Origin: Tanypteryx hageni
Taxonomy: Eukaryota > Arthropoda > Insecta > Odonata > Petaluridae
Direction: 5' to 3'
DNA length: 64,000 nucleotides
Assembly (NCBI GenBank): GCA_028673005.1
Contig: CM054116.1
Span: 80,240,572 to 80,304,571, forward strand
The notes beneath the pieces are model-generated. The model was not told the origin of the DNA, searched no databases, and saw only the letters and a list, made by a program, of their open reading frames with translations. This document shows, one piece after another, positions 60,716-64,000 of the stretch. How positions within the stretch are numbered: position 1 is the first letter of the stretch; each line of letters begins with the position of its first letter. The translations under genes were made by a program, and so were the position numbers.

Positions 60716-61145
60716 TCTTTTTATGCTAATCATCCGTTTCTTTCTATCATATACTTGCCCCCCAAAGGTCTCTTTCCTCGAATTCGTTCCTGTTTACCGC
60801 CTTCATATCAACACCTTTATGTCTATCCTATGGACGTCGAGGACTGGTCAGGTCATGTTTTTTTCAAGCTCCATCCGACGCCATCACTTCATACATTCAT
60901 TCGCCTTTTTAGACTTTCGTGTCAGCGCCGTCAACACTCCCTCCTTCCCTTCTCCTCTCTTCCTCCGCCAGCGCCACTCCACTCACCCCACTGCCCTCGC
61001 CTTGGCGTGGGTCCTCTACGCAGGATTGCGTGGCGGACTCGAGACCGTTTACCGTGAGTTTTCACTTCCGTGTTCAACGCAACGACATTCCGTACGCACA
61101 ATATGGCACTGGAACTCGGGTTCCGATACGGATATGTTACTAACA
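60716..61145. repeat. pyrimidine-rich, CpG-containing island
   Basis: CT-rich with CCTTCTCCTC runs. The longest plus-strand ORF (186 codons, 60723-61283) shares the region with three other ORFs and shows no protein motif, so I do not call it coding. Confidence 0.5.
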
Positions 61146-61589
61146 CGAAATGGAGCGTTGAGAGGCATGAATGGCGAGCTTCCGAAAGGTTCCTTTTATT
61201 CATTTTTTTTCTATAATCGATGCGGAAGAATTGACGATTGTTGTTTTTTGTGTAATGCAAAATCTGGTCGATATAAAAAATGAAAATTTGTATTTATTTA
61301 TTGATACGTTATATGAAAATGTAGGAATGTGAGTTTTGCGATGCGACCATTCTGCGGCGGGTATTTCGTATGTTCGTTCCGCGATTATCCAAAATTATCT
61401 AATGTTAAATCCCAGGATTTTTATGTGATGCATCAAAATATATCGGATTAATTTTTAAATTATTTTATTATCGTATTTCCCAAAGTATTAGTGGAAGTCA
61501 ACGCTTGAAATTATTTACTGCAAAATTAGCTTTACTCAATAACCAATGGTTATGCTAAAAACATAAGAACTTTTTACCTGAATCAGCCC

Positions 61590-61735
61590 TAAAGAGGCCT
61601 TATGCCTGCACCAGGGTTCTTCCTGATCAGGCCATGTATAAATAACTCAGAAAAATTGTAAAACCTATGTAATGATTGATACGTATATACGGCTCGATGG
61701 AAATAAAACCCTTTTGAATTGAATTGAATAAGTAC
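61590..61735 (+). mobile_element. LINE 3' end with (TTGAA)n tail
   Basis: GCCTGCACCAGGGTTCTTCC, then ATGTATAAATAA, TGTAAAACCTATGTAATG, GGAAATAAAACCC and a TTGAATTGAATTGAAT tail look like the last part of a Jockey/CR1-like LINE with its microsatellite end. The rest of the element is missing (5' truncation). Confidence 0.6.
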
Positions 61736-62303
61736 GCAATTTTAAGTTCTAAACGTGAAACTCATAACCTCAGCGTTCTTAAAGGATACTTTAAGTAAGT
61801 TAACATTTAATATGTGTTCTGAAAGACACTGCGTAATAAAAATGTTGTTTTAATGAGTATACCGTCAGATGCGATAAATTCTAATTGGCATACCAAATTA
61901 TGTTCCAATAAACACTATGTCAATTTTGCATCTATTTTTTACATTGTTTCTATGAAAGAAAATTCATACTGTTGATTACTGCAGCGGCCATCTTGTGCTT
62001 TTGAATACACTGACACGCATAGTCTAGGAATTGATGGAAAATACATTTGCAGTGCAGTGATTACAAACTTTTTATCATAAATAATTGCGATCACGTTCTT
62101 CATGCCCACTTAAAATCATGCCCGGAAGGCGTAAGCAAGATTTTTGTCTGTAAATTTACTGAAGCTCTATATGTACGTATTTATTTACTTCGATAATCTT
62201 TCAGCCTTGGTAAGCACCTAAAATACAATCCAGAAATAACGTCTTAAAACCTTCAACATTTCATGTAGTGGATGCGCCCTCAATACAGCAAAACTAAAAA
62301 CAT

Positions 62304-62668
62304 TCTGATGTGGCCACCACATGACTTTCTTCATACCTGTAATATTTCTAAAAAATCCAACTAGGTTACATAATAATAAATATTTAAGAAACTGCGAAAA
62401 AATTTTAGACTTTACAAAGAACAGAAATAAACTCAAATAAACATAATTGTTAACAATCGTCGTCGGTAGGTGGTGGTGGCAGCTAAAAATATAAGATATC
62501 TCTTAAACAATGCATTATATGGGAAAATGTGTCAAACAAAGGTTGTATTAAATTAAATTTCCTACAACTTTTATTCCAATTTTTTTTTACATGTATCAAA
62601 TATTAATGCAAATATTTCAAAATAACGGATGTGACCTACTTCCGGTTGACCGATTTTTACTAAAAAGT
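62304..62668. repeat. single-arm copy of the 57-59 kb foldback family
   Basis: It matches the right arm in the same orientation: CTGATGTGGCCACCACATGA, GTCGGTAGGTGGTGGTGGC, CTTAAACAATGCATTATATG and TTCCGGTTGACCGATTTTTA. A segment of the arm around GAGTTTATTTCTG / GTTAACAATAG is shortened here. Confidence 0.85.
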
Positions 62669-62759
62669 ATCCTCTATACTGCGTATGGAAAAAATAAAAT
62701 ACATTTAAGATGATACAGATCACCCAGTAGCTAACGTGCAAGTAAAAGGGAAGTAATAT

Positions 62760-63582
62760 TTCTCGGTAGTGCGGCTTGGTGCGAAGTCGCTGCTCGCTCA
62801 GAAAAGCGAAATCTCTTTCGGATCTCGAGAAGAAAGCCGCGCGTACACTTCGTCGTGAGGACATTAGGAGCTCCTCACTGCTTCCTCCTTCCTTCACAGC
62901 ATTCCCCCTCCCCCGCACCCGTCCTCTATCCTCCGCCCTCAAATGAGCGGATTCTAGATAGGGACGCTTTAGGAGAGCGCCCCACTCTTGTCGGTACTCT
63001 TTTGGCGCGTACCTTACGCAAGGCCGATTCCTGTCGCCGTGACTGGCGGCGCCCTTGATTGGTAGGACGGTGGCTCGAGGGCTTTGATAGGCGGCTGAGG
63101 AGGAGTGGGTGGAGGGAGAGGGTGAGATGGGAGCGGAGTAAAGAGAGAGAGGGGGGGAGAAAAGGAGGAAAGGCATCCAAGCCGCTCGTCTTCTTCATCT
63201 TCGGCGACTGTAAGATCACCGGAATCGCCAACATTTCTTTCTTCGACCGGCTACCGTTCCCATAGTACAGCTGTTTTTTTAGAGAGGCTCCTTATATATG
63301 CATCCTATTCCCTTTTCTTGCGGGAGAACCGGGCGCCGTCACCGGAGGTGACGGTTGCCGGTCCGGTTTCTGACGCGGGAGGTGAAGCGGGGAAGAGGGT
63401 CAGCTATCCTCCCATGATCTTCAGAAATTCTGCCACCGAGGAGTTCTATCCTCGTGCCTAGGGGCGTCGGGGACCGATGTAGGTGTTCTAAAAGGATCGA
63501 GGATTGAAATAGGTCCGATGTTCATGTCGATACCCGTGAGAAAAATCTCACTCGGCTATATCACACGAAGTTTGCTTCGCAG
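62760..63582 (+). promoter_or_regulatory. CpG-rich island, candidate promoter and first exon
   Basis: GC- and CpG-rich for about 800 bp, the largest such block in the window. A TATA-like CCTTATATATGC lies at about 63290, and a donor-like TTGCTTCGCAG|GTAATT ends the block at 63582, where AT-rich sequence resumes. This suggests a promoter with an untranslated first exon for a plus-strand gene beyond the window. ORFs in several frames are compositional. No start codon or coding motif supports a protein here. Confidence 0.35.
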
Positions 63583-64000
63583 GTAATTTAATTTTATTAA
63601 TTTCGAGCTTTAGTGCGTTATTCGCGTAATTAAACTCTTTCGTTCGGAGGTAATCGCGAAATCTTATCGCTCATTTTCTGTTGCTTATCGTTAAGTGAGT
63701 TGAAGTTTTATTGTTATCTCCTTCAGGAGGTTTTTCATTTGCTCAGATAAGTTCAATTGTTTTGCGCTACGAAGCGGGTTATTAAAAAAATTCTTGTCTA
63801 AAACATTCGTAAATTTTCTCTTGCTTTTACTCATGAGTTACCGGTTTAAAATATAAGCATCAGCGAATCAAACATTAAATAATAAAGTAAAAAAATACTT
63901 ATCTTAGGTATCTGCAATAGCCATAACAAGATTATGAAAAACTAAATGCCCATTTCGGCAACAATGGAGACGTCTTCAGTGGATATTCGCTGAAGGCAGA
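63583..64000. other. right edge, nothing firm
   Basis: AT-rich. The last 50 bases are open in a frame reading HFGNNGDVFSGYSLKA, which looks protein-like but is too short to call. Confidence 0.3.

Noticed and set aside
60723..61283. 186-codon plus-strand ORF
   Set aside because: Overlaps three other ORFs in a CT-rich island. The translation has no recognisable domain and an unnatural composition.
63939..64000. Protein-like open stretch at the right edge
   Set aside because: Too short, no visible acceptor and cut by the window end; cannot be separated from chance.
1..64000. CRISPR arrays, bacterial operons, rRNA genes or viral genomes
   Set aside because: None seen. Spaced direct repeats are absent, the tandem arrays are contiguous, and all mobile elements are eukaryotic transposon types.

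Overview
This is an AT-rich eukaryotic window with split genes, long introns and many decayed transposable elements. Short exons with GT/AG borders, RTE-like and Jockey/CR1-like LINEs, hAT, Tigger-like and Helitron remnants, and tRNA-derived SINEs suggest an arthropod, most likely an insect. I cannot name the species. There are no bacterial operons, CRISPR arrays or rRNA genes. All coding content is inferred from splice-consistent open frames, without transcript evidence.

Layout. From 1 to 14.4 kb there is mostly transposon debris: an RTE-like LINE endonuclease piece (minus), a Helitron helicase piece, a SINE with target-site duplications, a decayed hAT transposase abutting a 3'-truncated Jockey/CR1-like LINE, GA/CT-rich tracts, two MITE-like elements, a Tigger-like deletion derivative, and an RTE-like LINE 3' end. 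From 14.4 to 17.1 kb lie the last two coding exons of gene A (+), which I could not name: an acidic/Ala-rich exon and a C-terminal exon, with three R-R-x-S sites. A long AT-rich 3' UTR candidate may run to about 21.1 kb.

From 23.6 to 34.5 kb there are more repeats, including a foldback element between (TA)n tracts and a complete-ended 3.1-kb hAT element (8-bp target duplication with one mismatch). The hAT element carries broken transposase on the minus strand and two tRNA-Gly-like sequences near its right end. From 35.3 to 50.6 kb lies gene B (+), reconstructed as six exons whose phases all agree. It encodes an extracellular Cys-containing region with an EGF-like half motif, one transmembrane helix and a short Cys/Lys-rich tail. 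Its introns contain pyrimidine-rich islands, a perfect-looking hairpin and a 3 x 113-bp tandem array.

From 50.6 to 64 kb I see no firm gene. This part holds small hAT MITEs, purine-rich tracts with G runs, a CpG-rich island at 56.25-56.43 kb with a short Kozak-type ORF, a 2.4-kb element with arms of about 690 bp in inverted orientation, and a CpG-rich island near 62.8-63.6 kb that could be a promoter or first exon. The two genes have no visible functional link. The most unusual items are gene B, the tRNA-bearing hAT element, the long palindrome and the isolated GC island.
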